Positions 31,387 through 42,388 are shown, counted from the stretch's first letter. The stretch is 64,000 bases of DNA from Staphylotrichum longicolle (GCA_019096155.1 JAHCVI010000005.1:1622468-1686467); one strand, 5' to 3'. The notes: a model not told the origin generated them from the sequence alone. Numbers and translations are program-made.

Positions 31387-33256
31387 CTATCGTTCTAGCA
31401 GCCGATCCAACCGCATTATAACCTCCTCCACCTCTTCATCCGAGAACCGGCTGGCCGCCCCCCTCCCCGACCCTCTCGCCCTCCGCCTCGGGCCATCTTT
31501 GTCCTGGCTGACATAATCAGCGACGACCACGAGCAAGTCATTTCTGGAATCAAACCACCCGTCGGGGCCGTTCCAGCCGCGCCCCACGCCATACCACGCC
31601 GACGCGCGCCTGGCCGCGGGCTGCACCTCCGCCGGCAGCTGCGCGATGCGCGCCAGCTCGCGCCGCGCCCCGTCCCGCAGCGCCTCCGCCTTGACAAACC
31701 ACTCGCGCCGCCGCCAGAGGGCCGCCCGCTCGCGTTCGAGAACGTACCGTACCGTTCCACCCGCGACGGCGTTGTCCAGGTCGGCGTCGTCGTTGACCTG
31801 GGGCGCCGTCGTCGTCAGGAGCCGCAGCACCCGGTCCTGCTTGGCCAGCGCGGCGGTCGGGTCTTCGTTTTCGGGGATGGAGCGGAGCTCGGTGGCGAGA
31901 TGGGCAGGGGACCGGCCGATGGTGTCGCGCGCGTTGGGGTTGGCGCCGAGGCGGAGGAGGATGCCGATGGTGCGCTCGAGCCAGGCGCGCGCGGCGAGGT
32001 GGAGGGGGGTCTCGCCGGTGTTGGGGTCGCGTTCGTTGAGCAGGGCTAGGTTGAGGTCGGTTATGGTCGTCTCGGCAGCGTAGATGTTAGCGCAGTTGGA
32101 TACGGGAGGGTTGATCATGTGCCGGATGAGGTCTTCTTCTATGGTGTTCTCGTACTCGCCCGGGCTGAACGGGCTGCGCCTTGTATCGATCGCTGACCTG
32201 AGGAAGGGATGCAACAAGCTGCCGCCCGCTGTCGGGTCGGCTCCGTAGCTCAGGAGCTGACGGAGCACTGGGATGTAGTCAATGCCAGCGGCAAGTCCAA
32301 GCGTTGTCGCGTCGATGGTGGCGCGCGGCATCTCGTCATCAGACAGCAGAACGTTGAGCGTGTTGTGGATGGAGCTCATGGCGGCACGTATGTCAGAAGC
32401 TCGGGTCTGAGGACTGGAATAGAAACGGGATTCGAAGGTCCGCCAGTCGACTGCCGCATGAATTGGCAGGCCTGCCGTATACGTCTGGAGTAGTAAGGTG
32501 AGACTTCCCGCCGAGCTGTAACAGGGTCTCCATGCCCAAGGCGTTATGGTGCTTATAGCCGACGCGTAACAAAGTTCCCACCTCATCTTCATCTAGTTTA
32601 GCACCGGCGTTAACAAGCCACCTAATTACACAGGGGCTAGCAGAGCGTATGGCCAGTTTCAGAGCATTCCAGTTTAAGTAGATGTAGCTCTCGTCCATTA
32701 TGGAGGTGACGGCTGTCGCATCCGCGCTGGCGGTTAGTAGCCAACGGATAATTTCCTTACTCTGCTTGGCCTGCTTGGCCTGCTTGGAGTCTGCCTGTAG
32801 AGCCGAAAGAAGCGGTGTGTTGCCCTTATCGTCCCTTTCTTTAACGTCCTACGGCGGATCGAGATCGAGGAACCAGCGTACGGCGCCCATCTGCACCGCC
32901 TGGCATGCCGCGTTTAAGGGTGTTAAGAAAGGCCTTATACCGTCTCCCTTATGGGCCGGGAACGGTCTACGGCTACCGCGATACTCGAGCAAGACCTCCG
33001 GCGCTTTGACAGCCCCTGTCTGTGCAGCCAGAGTGACGAGCGGGGGCATTGCTATCGTTCGGTCCTGCCATCTCAGCAGTTTAGGAAAGACGGCAACAAA
33101 CTGGGACAGAAGCTGCCGGACTGTCGCCCCGTCGTCGTGCTTGATGGCCTGCCGAAGCTGGTTGTATGCCTGGTGAATGCTGGGCTGTACGCTGTCGGCG
33201 CTGGTTGGCGAGCGCGCCAGCCCTTCCGTGACGGTTATCTCAGAATGACGAGGCAT
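31387..33256 (-). pseudogene. Ankyrin-repeat protein gene, disabled
   Basis: Start MPRHSEITVTEG at 33256. The frame encodes ankyrin-like helices (AAQTGAVKAPEVLLEYRG, LNAACQAVQMGAVRWFLDL), then hits an in-frame TAG at 32851-32849. The same frame continues as coherent ankyrin sequence (DDKGNTPLLSAL, WNALKLAIRSASPCVIRWLV). A further frame change near 32470 leads to the long downstream part (31387-32592 region) with canonical repeats such as GETPLHLAARAWL and GRSPAHLAT, then a charged C-terminus ending LDRLLER. CAG-to-TAG is the kind of change RIP makes. Intact members are common in fungi, with no fixed function. Could still be read as two shorter genes. Confidence 0.7.
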
Positions 33257-33309
33257 GGGCAGGAGACAAAGCTCCCAATCGGTACGGCAGACTGGCAGCA
33301 ATGAGAATG

Positions 33310-33450
33310 TGCTGGATGAGGACGGGCTGAATGAGGACGGACTGAATGAGGACGGACTGAATGAGAACGGACTGCATGAGGACGGACTGCATGAGGACGG
33401 ACTGCATGAGCACGGACTGCGTGAAGACGGACTGCGTGAGGACGGACAAG
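33310..33450. repeat. 15-bp minisatellite
   Basis: About nine tandem copies of a 15-bp unit close to GACTGAATGAGGACG, drifting to GACTGCATGAGGACG and GACTGCGTGAGGACG along the array. All frames stay open through it. It lies just upstream of the ankyrin pseudogene. Confidence 0.9.
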
Positions 33451-33759
33451 AATTTTTGGCCCTCTACTCTGCACGTCTTGGAACAGACTATTCCTGAAAA
33501 GGAACCGAGGGGGTTCCATCGGGGTTGTTGGGGCTTCGTGAAATTCTAGATGGGAGGCTACGAGTAGGAAAAACAGGCATTGATACTAGGTACATGTACT
33601 TGATCTGCTCTCTCGTTCATTTTGCCTTTGCGGCTACATATGTGCCTAGGACAAGTCCAAAGCCACACTCACAGGATAGCCTGAAGCGGGGCCTGCAACA
33701 GCTTCTCGGCGGTCTTTGCGTTGTAGGTGCTTTGCAGATCCCGCAACGACAACTCCCCG

Positions 33760-34041
33760 TTGTCCCTCTCCCCAATACAAAGACAACGTCGGCATCTTGG
33801 TGGAGTTCAGCCTGACGCCCTTCCCTACACCGCACGCGTCCTCCTGCCGCTGCGTCTAACTACCATACCCGCCGGCACCTGGGTCCGGTACTCGTCCACG
33901 TTCCACACCGCCACGTCCTACGCCACCATCTACATCAACCTTAGCTGCGCCGTCATGGGGCCACTAAACTCGGACACGGGCAAGAACACAGTGTACGTGG
34001 ACGATATTTCGCTCGTGCAAGTGAATTCATACCTTACATAG
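33760..34041 (+). pseudogene. Carbohydrate-binding-like domain fragment
   Basis: Plus strand reads DNVGILVEFSL in one frame and then, after a one-base shift near 33815, RLTTIPAGTWVRYSST, ATIYINLSC and NTVYVDDISLVQ. This resembles the C-terminal half of a jelly-roll carbohydrate-binding module common in fungal secreted proteins. No intact start, signal peptide or upstream domain found, so it is probably a relic. Confidence 0.4.
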
Positions 34042-34550
34042 TGAAGGAGTGACGTTGGGATTGCTGTGTCTATACCAAGAACCCTATTCAAAAGAGAGCG
34101 TCTTTATCTTTCACAACAATAAGGTGCCATTCTCAAACCCCAGCTATGGATGTCCCTCCTACTGGTCCTCCTGAAATTTGTACCCCGTGCTAGCTAGAAG
34201 TCTTCTCAATTCATTTCCAGATGTGGTTGAAGAAAAGGAACTTTGTCTCTCTTCGAGACATTTCCGACAAGGAAAAAGTCTGGAGTTTCGTGGATTCATA
34301 CGCGGACGACTTCGCATCACTTCTGTGCGGTCCCTCCTGCCGCTCGTTCCATTGGTCGGACAAGCAACTTAAGCCCTGGCAAAATGGGGTGCAGGCAACA
34401 GCATTTTGATCTGTCGATGGCAGAGGACACCAACGCCAGCCAAACTCAAAATCCAATCCCCGTACCCGCCACCCAGTGATTATATCGCACCCCAACCCAT
34501 CCACCCCTCCAAATCACCTATGTACCCCATCAGTCCACCATAAACCCAAC
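34042..34550. other. Intergenic upstream of the CQDW protein gene
   Basis: About 500 bases. A 62-codon open frame at 34221-34409 has coding-like composition but no recognised homologue. The rest probably holds the promoter of the gene at 34551. Confidence 0.3.
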
Positions 34551-35006
34551 ATGCCGAAACACACCTTCTACCTCGTCACCTACGACCGTGGCCTGCACCC
34601 CCTCACCCACGCCCCCAAAACCCACCACTGGGCCTACTTTCTTGAGCTCGACGCCGCCACGGCCCCTGAGCCAACCGGCGTCATCTTCCAACTGCGCGGC
34701 ATGCCGGGCGGGTTTTACTACCCCGGTCCCGAGGAAGACATGGGTATCTCCCAAATTGGTGCGCCAGGAGAGCTACGGGAGAGGTTGGAAATTGGCGAGG
34801 TGGATGTTAAGGATCAGGGTGGGATTTCGGGGGTGGTGGACAAGATTGATGCGGTTTTGAAGAAGGTGGGAGTGGTCAAGGATGAAGGGGCGGCGTGGAA
34901 CTGTCAGGACTGGGCGATGGGGGGGTTGGAGGGGTTGAAAATGTTGAGGGTGGTGTACGAGAGTTTGAACGAGGAGGGAATTAAGGGTTGGTTGAGGGAG
35001 CGATAG
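34551..35006 (+). CDS. Conserved hypothetical protein with NCQDW motif
   Basis: Intronless, 151 aa, starting MPKHTFYLVTYDRG. The N-terminal half looks like a small beta barrel (HHWAYFLELD, GVIFQLRGMPGGFYY). The C-terminal half has a helical region with WNCQDWAMGGLEGL. The pairing of an HHWA segment with a later NCQDW segment is seen in a family of small fungal proteins of unknown function; it is reminiscent of Cys/His hydrolase folds (papain/NlpC-like), but that is only inference. No signal peptide. Confidence 0.75.
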   Translation: MPKHTFYLVTYDRGLHPLTHAPKTHHWAYFLELDAATAPEPTGVIFQLRGMPGGFYYPGPEEDMGISQIGAPGELRERLEIGEVDVKDQGGISGVVDKIDAVLKKVGVVKDEGAAWNCQDWAMGGLEGLKMLRVVYESLNEEGIKGWLRER

Positions 35007-35125
35007 GTTGAGGGCAGATGAGAATGTTTAGGAAGTAGTCGTTCAGCCTGCTGGCATCACCTGTAGGTTCTGTTGTTATCTGCTATAATGCTTCCCAGCA
35101 CAAGATCCTCACCATCCAACCCCGC

Positions 35126-37211
35126 CTAAACAGTCATGTAGTAATACCTCGTCGCCTCATCCCACTCCATCAACACCTCGGCCTCCATCTCCTCCACCCG
35201 CACCACCACCTGCCGCCACAGACTAATCCCAAACGACCCCGGCAAAAGCGACGGCATCACCATCGCACACAGATACCCCTCCGACTCCCCTTCCTGCACA
35301 GCCTCCTCCTTCGTCGAATTATTCACAACCACCCCCCGCATATCCCTCACCCTCGCGCCCACCGCGTGCACGGGGCACATCACCATCGCATAACTCTTCC
35401 CGCCCACCTCGAGCGCCTTGTACTCCCCCGCGGCACTCCTCCAGCTGACCACCATCCCGGGCCTAATCCGCTCCTTAAACGGCACCCCGCCCGCGCCGGG
35501 CTCGGGATCAGCGCTGCTGTCGAGCAGCTCCATCCTCGACTTTGTCTGCAGCACCACCCCCCCACCTGACTCAGAGCCGAAACCACCGGCCGACGGCTTG
35601 CTGTCGTCGGCCGGCTTGCCGCGCTGCGCCATGGAGTCAACGTGCAGTTTCCAGAACTTGACCTGGAACGCTTGCGCCTGTTCGGGGGAGACGCCGGGCG
35701 TCTTGAGGCAGCGGGTGAGGAAGGCCGGGACGGGGAGGCGGAGGAGTTGCGGGCCTGTTTCGGTCGGGGCGAGGAGGGAGGGGGAGATGGGGGGTGTGCC
35801 GGACTATGTGCAGGGGAGGTGGGGTGGTTAGCAAAAGGTTGATGGCTGAGAGGGAGGGAAACGGGGGATGCGGAGGGCGTACGTTGGTCTTGATCCACTC
35901 GCAGAGCTGCTCGTTGTTCCAGGTCGTGGGGACGGCGGGGTTGTACTCGGCTGCTTTTGTCTTGGGGATGACGGCGCGGAGGAGCTCGGCGTAGCGCAGG
36001 GTGTTTTTGCTCGCGCCGATGTCTGCGAGGCAGGGGTTGACGCAGGCGACGACGACCGTCTTGCAGCGGCGGGCGCTGGTCGGATCGAAGACGTGCTTGA
36101 GCGTCTTGGTGAGCGTGCTCTGCCGGAAGGGGATGTAGGCGGGCTTCTTGTTGGGCCGGCCGGCAAACGAGTCGGCGTCGGCGAGGGCCCGGCCGCGGAT
36201 GCAGTCCTTGAGGACGGACAGGCTGGTGTTGATCTCGCGGGCTTCCTTCATCCGGCTTGCGTCGTGCTCGGTTTTGTCGCGGGCTGCTTCGGACCCGGCT
36301 AGGTCGATCAAGTAGAGCAGGCCGTCATCGTCGGCGGAGGGCCTGTCGGGATCTTCGAAGCGGAGGCGGCAGATAGCGTGGGAGCGCGAGGAGCTGTCGT
36401 TTTTGAGGGTTGGGGCGGTCCGTCGGAGGGATGCGGCGGCTTCGATGTATGCGAGGAGTGTCTCCTTGTCCGTGACTTGGTGTTCCAGTGCACCGGCCAT
36501 CTGGGTGGTGCCCAGGGAGTCTTCGAGGATGGAGATTTGCTTGCGAGAGTTGAGGAGGTCTAAGAAATACCACAGTGTTAGCAAAGGATAACGACGTGTT
36601 TGTGAATCGAGACTCACCGTATGCAGTTTGCCCAGCCAACTCGATGATGGAGATGGAGATTCTTCTCTCGCCCTCCAACGACCCATCCATCAGTGTCTCG
36701 GCGACATGCTTCTCCAGAGCACTGACGGTGTACGTCTTTCCTGATCCTGTCTGACCATAGGCAAACAGTGTGCCGACACCTCCTCCCCAGGCCCATGGAA
36801 CAAGAGGTTTCACCAGCGAGTCGTAGATGTTGGCAGTGGCGGCATCGGGACCGTACACTTGGTCTACGGTGTAATCAGAAGACTGCCTTTCGTTAGGGAC
36901 CCTGTTAATTCTCATGGCACAAGAATTGAGAAATAACCGACGGTAATGGTAGGCAAACCCCTGACTGGCTGCTTCAGCGCGTGGACGTCGATGGTCTGGG
37001 TGTTGCGACGGAGATGGATGCCGACGGGAAACCCGCGAGAGATCTCGTCCTCGAGCATTGGGCGCACCCGGGCGCTGACGACAATCTCGGGGCTGGCGAC
37101 GGTCGAGGCCGGCCCTTTTGTGTTAGTAGCGCTCGGTTTGAAGGCTGCCACCAGCCGCTTGTAGCGTTCGGCGTGGTCAATGATGAACTGCTCCATTCTG
37201 GCGGGCTCCAT
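35126..37211 (-). CDS. Kinesin motor protein with post-motor helical domain
   Basis: Four exons (37211-36942, 36882-36618, 36559-35883, 35803-35126) give 629 aa. The motor starts after a short N-terminal helix (MEQFIIDHAERYKRLVAAF). Visible: IVVSARVRPM (beta-1), YTVDQVYGPD, P-loop GQTGSGKT (133-140), switch I NDSSSRSH (232-239), switch II DLAGSE (264-269), and microtubule-binding IPFRQSTLTKTLKHVF and NTLRYAELLR. The order and sequence best suit the kinesin-13-like group. Unusually the motor is followed by a WNNEQLCEWIKTN...LPAFLTRCL-type helical segment (~390-460) that looks SAM-like, and a C-terminal beta-rich domain. Predicted microtubule depolymerase or motor, cytosol or spindle. Intron 1 (36883-36941) was chosen because it alone keeps frame into SSDYTVDQ. 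Confidence 0.92.
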
Positions 37212-38000
37212 AACATCGGGCTCTGGTTGACGGTTAACGTGAGGAGCTGCAGTCGCTCAAGGACTCTGATCTCCTTGCGATGAAGTTCCTGTCCTTGGGT
37301 GCAGTTCGAATCCAGACCGCGAGCTTGACTTTTATCCCTTGAAGAATTGTTGTTGCCTGAACCCCTGAGCGAACAAAAATGCCCCAGTTCCCAGGCAACG
37401 GCATTTGCCCCGTGATTTGTGGTTCAGTGGCCCGAGAGTGGCTTCGATAGCGTTGAGAGTGGGTGTAATTGGTGGGCGTTGTCTCGGTTCTAGCCAATCG
37501 ACTTCATTCAGGCCTCGTGAACGAAAGGCATCAGCTTTTGATGTCGCCGGGTATTCCGGGGAGGGACCCTGCCAACAAGGTCACAAATAATAGCTCTCTG
37601 GAGTGCAAACACAGGAAATGACGCCTGATGGCTCGGAAAAGTTCATGTTGTGAATTGCACGTCTTGGCCGCTAATGAAAAACATGGTTCACAGCTGAGGT
37701 CTCACCCGTTCCCTTCCTGGGCATCTTCTCGTTCCATTTCAAAGCTCCACCAGTTCCTCTTCCTGAAAGCTCGCACTGCTGTTAACAAATTATGGTGTGG
37801 AAATGATGCTCGCACCTTACTGTCTGCCAAAACATGCGGAGCCAAGTGCAATGGAAGAAAGGACACTGACCTTACCAGCTACCTAAGTACCTATCTACAC
37901 TGGCAACTCGACGGGTGCTCCTCTGCCCGTGCTGACCGGTAACTCGGCTGGCGCCCTGCGGCCTGCTGATAACTCTGCCGGCCCCCATCCACCTGTGGGT
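37212..38000. other. Intergenic between kinesin and mucin-like genes
   Basis: About 790 bases, no supported gene. Upstream of the kinesin start and downstream of the minus-strand mucin-like gene. Confidence 0.4.
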
Positions 38001-38989
38001 TTACATCGACCATGACATCAGGCGAATCTGGGTCTTCTGTCCCACCTTTTGATGACGAGCCAAGTTGTGCCGCAGGATGTAAACCACCGCGATCACACAG
38101 AATACGACGAGGGCCAATCCGCCAATGACTCCTCCAATGATCGCGCCCATGTTATTGGTGATGCTGTTGCTGTTACCGCCTTCCGTTTGGCTGGCGCCCT
38201 GAATGAGGTTTGTGGGATCAGTCGGTCCGGTATTTGCAGCGGAGGGAGGATTTGTCGATGCAGTACTACTTGCCGTTGTAGTGCCGATGACTGACGACAC
38301 AGTCGGCTGCGGTGTGGCGGATGAGGAAGTCAGGCGCGAGGTTGGTGGTGTCGAAGACTGGGTGGAGGTTGTGGATGGCGAGGCGTCCTGTTTCGTCGGC
38401 GAAACCAAGTAAGTCACCTTCCCTGCGCTCCGAGCGCAGTCTAGGTAGTCATAGGATTGATCTGGACCAAAGATCAGGGTGGCTGTCGAACAGAATTTGG
38501 CGTCTGGGGTGTCATCCCTCTCGGGACTGGATTGCCGTTCAACGGATTGCCCACACGCGTGAGAAAACAGGGAGAGTGAGTGAAGGGTGATGTTAGCCTA
38601 CCACGTCCACGTCCTGACTTGGGGGTTATTTTGCAGACTGGCCCGACCGCATCCACTACTGCATGGGCCCGCATCAAAGCAGAACCCCCCAGCCCACAGT
38701 CCGTTGCTGAGATGACCGTCGTTGGGCAGAAACCCCAGATGCCATGAAGTGTGTCCACCCGGCAGTTGAAGCCGCCTGGGGCTACCCAATGCTGCAATGG
38801 ATCACCGTTGAGGAAGCCACACGTCGAAAGTGCTGTGAGGGCATCCCTCCCCTGAAGGCGGTGCTGGGTGGGAGCAGGGGGCGGAGGAGTAACGACAGAG
38901 AGCATCGCCACATGCATTGAAAACACAGCCAAAACTAATGTAAAAGTGACCAGGCGCACCACGACGGGATTGTTCAAGCTGTGTATCAT
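38001..38989 (-). CDS. Mucin-like single-pass membrane protein
   Basis: Two exons (38989-38602, 38482-38001) give 289 aa. A hydrophobic N-terminus (LVTFTLVLAVF) acts as signal peptide. The extracellular part starts with CGFLNGDPLQHWVAPGGFNC and DCGLGG. A stalk rich in Ser/Thr/Pro (QSSTPPTSRLTSSS) leads to one transmembrane helix (MGAIIGGVIGGLALVVFCVI) and a short basic tail. This is the layout of fungal wall-sensor-like or small surface proteins. Within exon 1, a run of six G near 38690 switches to a frame that reads GGFCFDAGPCSSGCGRA, richer in Cys and more family-like, but that frame does not splice correctly to exon 2. So the middle may be frameshifted. Confidence 0.6.
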
Positions 38990-39505
38990 AGGATGCCGAT
39001 CAGGTCTCAAGCCGGATAAGGGACAAATCAACCTGGAAGGAATGGTGGTTGGGAACGGGAGACGCAGCCACAGCTTGAACTTTGGGACGACAAAGTCAGC
39101 TCAAATGACCCCTTTCCCCAGCGTTTATGTCGGCCATCTTGACGCCGAACTCATCTTGGTGGGTTGGTTATTCGGACCACAACCCAACACACGGCCATGA
39201 TTTGAGAAGACCTTGGTGCAGAATCGACAGTGCGCTGTCATCGAACCTTCTCTTAGCACTGTCTTGCTCCCTTGTCGGTTGTGGGCGGCAGGAACCAGCA
39301 TTTTATTGGCCTACAGTTTAGCCCCAAGCGCGAGTTCGCGCTTCTTCCCCCGCCCCTTGCAAAGGTCCCCCGGGCGGCGGTTGTTGGTTGAATTGTCACA
39401 TGAAACCCTCAAATTCTCAACCACATTTCATCTTCCGTGAGAGCGCATGGCGTCGGAAGATTGGGATTGCGCTTCCTGTCTCCGAATACGACCGGACTTT
39501 CAGCC
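38990..39505. promoter_or_regulatory. Divergent promoter region
   Basis: Between the starts of the mucin-like gene (minus) and the GT69 gene (plus). Must hold both promoters. No motif singled out. Confidence 0.4.
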
Positions 39506-40870
39506 ATGCTCTACCGCAGAGCGGTAATCTATGTGCAAATTGCGGCTTTGGCCTTGATTGCTGGGTATCTGTTGTACTTCCATATCGACTCACCCATTTT
39601 CATCGGCAGCCATGCTGTGGGTTCCTTGAAGGTCGCACCAAACGGTATGTGTTCATCTTCACATCTGGCAGTAACTATCATGAATCTAACGACAAATCTC
39701 ACACCGCCAGCCACTCTTCCCGCCCAGAACCTAACCGCCTTTGTTCGAGCCATCCTCAATCCCTCCGATACCACGTTTCCCAAGGTTGAGTGTCCTCGCC
39801 CTGATCCAACACGTTACGCCTATCTCAAACCCGAGCCACTGTCGATACCCTCCGCAACCCGCTATTTCTTCGCTCTTAACCTCCGCAACAACCTCCCGCT
39901 TCTTCCCCAGCTCCTCGGAAGCATTCTCGAGGCAATCCGTTTCCTTGGACCCGAACACTGCGCACTCTCCATCGTCGAGGGCAACTCACCCGACGGCACC
40001 GCCGAAGTCCTCGCCGCCCTCGAGCCCGAGCTCGCCAGACTCGGCATCCGCACACACTTCACCCTCCACAACCCGATCGACCCCCTCGCGCAAGGCAACG
40101 ACCGCTTCCAATCCCTCGCCACCCTCCGCAACCTCGCCCTCGCCCCCCTTCTGGACCCCTCCACTACCACCACCCCCACCGACGCCAGCACCGACACCAA
40201 CACCACAATCTTCTTCATCAACGACGTCGCCCTCTGCCCAGACGACATCCTCGAGCTCGCCCACCAGCGCCTCTACCAAAACGCCGACATGGCCTGCGCG
40301 ATGGACTGGACGGGCTCCTACGAGCCCGGCGCCAACCCGCCCACCTTCTACGACGTGTACGTCGCGCGCGCCCGCAACGGCGACCTCTTCTTCGACGTGC
40401 CACCGGACACGGTCAGCTGGGCACGCGCGACCGACCTGTTCTGGAACGAGCCCGTCGCGCGGGCGCGGCTGGCGCGCCGCGCGCCGTTTCAGGTGTTTGC
40501 GTGCTGGAACGGGGCGGTCGCGGTCACGGCGCGGCCGCTGCTGCTGGAAGGGGTGCGGTTTCGCGGCGCGGGGGAGGGCGGGGGGGAAGGGAGGGAAGGG
40601 GAGTGCAGGCAGGGCGAGCCGGGGCTGTTTTGTAAGGATTTGTGGTGGAGGGGGTATGGGCGGATCATGGTGGTGCCGAGTGTGAATTTGGAGTATGGGG
40701 TGGAGAAGGGGAGGGCGATTAAGAGGTTGAAGGGGTTTGCGTCGCAGTGGGCGGCGGAGGAGGATGGGATGGAGGAGAAGGTCGAGTGGCGGGGGCCGCC
40801 GGACCAGGTGAAGTGCATGCCGACTTTTAATGATCAGACGTGGCGGCCTTGGAACGACACATTGGTGTGA
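39506..40870 (+). CDS. GT69 alpha-1,3-mannosyltransferase (CMT1/CAP59-like)
   Basis: Type II Golgi-type enzyme. Start MLYRRAVIYVQIAAL at 39506 gives a signal anchor (~7-25). The open frame runs straight through, but 39645-39710 has a perfect intron (donor GTATGT, branch CTAAC, acceptor CCGCCAG) of 66 nt, a multiple of three. Removing it gives SLKVAPNATLPAQNL and a 432-aa protein. Family motifs: RYFFALNLRNN, SIVEGNSPDGTAEVL, FFINDVALCPDDILEL (~214-229), MACAMDWTG, WNGAVAVTA and FCKDLWW. Members (GT69, Pfam CAP59_mtransfer) transfer mannose in fungal glycan or capsule synthesis. Acceptor here is unknown. The C-terminal ~100 residues are rich in GGG/GAG codons. Confidence 0.9.
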   Translation: MLYRRAVIYVQIAALALIAGYLLYFHIDSPIFIGSHAVGSLKVAPNGMCSSSHLAVTIMNLTTNLTPPATLPAQNLTAFVRAILNPSDTTFPKVECPRPDPTRYAYLKPEPLSIPSATRYFFALNLRNNLPLLPQLLGSILEAIRFLGPEHCALSIVEGNSPDGTAEVLAALEPELARLGIRTHFTLHNPIDPLAQGNDRFQSLATLRNLALAPLLDPSTTTTPTDASTDTNTTIFFINDVALCPDDILELAHQRLYQNADMACAMDWTGSYEPGANPPTFYDVYVARARNGDLFFDVPPDTVSWARATDLFWNEPVARARLARRAPFQVFACWNGAVAVTARPLLLEGVRFRGAGEGGGEGREGECRQGEPGLFCKDLWWRGYGRIMVVPSVNLEYGVEKGRAIKRLKGFASQWAAEEDGMEEKVEWRGPPDQVKCMPTFNDQTWRPWNDTLV

Positions 40871-41141
40871 GAAACGAACGGTGACCGGTTCGGATTGTGT
40901 GGTTTGCGTCGGAGTACGGAGTTATGGCGTTGAGATGGATGTTCACATGAGACCGATTTGACGAGACCTGGCATGTCAAATGGTCTCAATGGCAAATATA
41001 GGTACCCTTCTAATCATGGATGAGAGGCACTGGCTGTGACTCTGCCACTTCAACTGCGTGGCCAGCGGCTCAAACCTGAGACCTCTGCTCGACGTTAACC
41101 CATAGTATCTTATTAGACCGTTGTTAATTTAAAAGCCGAAA

Positions 41142-41921
41142 TTATCGACGTTTGCGTGCTCGGCCTCCATCCTCGCTATCCCCATCCTCCTCCTTCGAAA
41201 CGAACTTCGCCTGAACGTGCGCAGAGGTGGTTATGGTCTTCGGCTCCAACGTAAGACCTTCCGTGACGACCGCCGCAGACAGTCCAGAACCATGCTGCTG
41301 TGCGAGGGTCTGCTGCAGCGTCTGCTGGTGCAGCGCCTGTTGCAAGTGGTACATATCATGACCCGACGGTGACGGCTGGTCCTTGATCTCCACGGCCACG
41401 ACCTCCCGCCCCACTACGCTGGCATAGTCCTGCGCCTTGTGCACCGCGTTCCTGATGGCCTTCACCCGCGCCTCGCGCTCGAGTTCGGCGTACGTCGCGT
41501 CGGTGAGCCGCCATTCCGTCCCCAACACGGACACGTGAGGCATTGTCGCGAGCTCGTGGGTCACTTCGGCGAGTTTGGCCATGTCGCGGAAGATGATCTC
41601 AGCCGACGCTCTGACGACGTGTTCCTTGGGCTGCTTTGGGAGCTGCCGGTTGTCTTTGTCCCGCTGGAACCGGGACTCCGTGCTCCGCGGACTCACAGTG
41701 AAAGCGGTGACAGCCGCATCGGGGTGAGCGCGTCCATCTTCGGTCTTGATGGCGAGCGCGCGAATGGCCGTGGTAATCTTTTCGATGGCGCTCTGGGCGG
41801 CGTGGGCAGCCTGCGCCTGATCTATGCTGGTGGCCGAGATGCTGAGGCGCACGTAGCCGCGCTCGGCTGTCCGGAAACTGGAGCCCTTGCCGTCGACGTA
41901 GATTTCGAGTTGAGGTGCCAT
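41142..41921 (-). CDS. SIMPL (DUF541) domain protein
   Basis: Intronless, 259 aa. Matches the SIMPL/DUF541 fold seen in bacterial BP26-like and fungal proteins: LEIYVDGKGSSFRTAERGYVRLSI at the start, repeated beta-alpha units with VTAFTVSPRS, HVVRASAEIIFRDMAKL, WRLTDATYAELEREARVKAIRNAV and KAQDYASVVGREVVAVE. C-terminus is Gln-rich then acidic and ends in RKRR. No signal peptide, so presumably cytosolic or nuclear. Function unknown in fungi. Confidence 0.85.
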   Translation of the reverse strand: MAPQLEIYVDGKGSSFRTAERGYVRLSISATSIDQAQAAHAAQSAIEKITTAIRALAIKTEDGRAHPDAAVTAFTVSPRSTESRFQRDKDNRQLPKQPKEHVVRASAEIIFRDMAKLAEVTHELATMPHVSVLGTEWRLTDATYAELEREARVKAIRNAVHKAQDYASVVGREVVAVEIKDQPSPSGHDMYHLQQALHQQTLQQTLAQQHGSGLSAAVVTEGLTLEPKTITTSAHVQAKFVSKEEDGDSEDGGRARKRR

Positions 41922-42388
41922 GTCGAGCCAATTGCAGTCCCGCGCTCGGTAAAGTACCTTACTCAGGGTAAGAAAAGTGCAGCCTGAATCGCACCTGTCA
42001 AGACAAGTAACAGAAGATGAGTGTTGAAGGAAAACTTGGATTGACCCACAGCTTTTTAGGCAACAACAGATTGGTGTTTGCCCCTGAGTTTATTCCCGAA
42101 ATACCACTCGTGCGGGATCCACCCCGGCCAGACGACCTGGAAGGTCACCAAGGTAGTAAACCGACCATGCAGCACTCGCTCTGCGGTAAGCTTGGTACCT
42201 CAAATCCATAAAGAAAACATATCTGTTTGGTTCTGAACAAAACTTAGACTGCGCTTATTGAGATCAAATTAACGCGAGAGAGGCAGGGGGCAATGTGTGA
42301 GAAGCAAACCCCCACCATGCGAAGGTGCTAAGAATAAATGTCAACATCGGCTCCCCAACTTCTTCCACTTTCACTTCTCTACAACAAG
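41922..42388. other. Intergenic
   Basis: About 470 bases between the 5' end of the SIMPL gene and the 3' end of the small three-exon gene. Nothing supported. Confidence 0.4.

Noticed and set aside
33310..33450. Tandem array as a CRISPR
   Set aside because: Units are directly adjacent without spacers, in a eukaryotic context.
37280..37320. GTTCGAATCC, like a tRNA T-loop
   Set aside because: Flanking bases do not pair into a T-stem and no cloverleaf can be drawn upstream.
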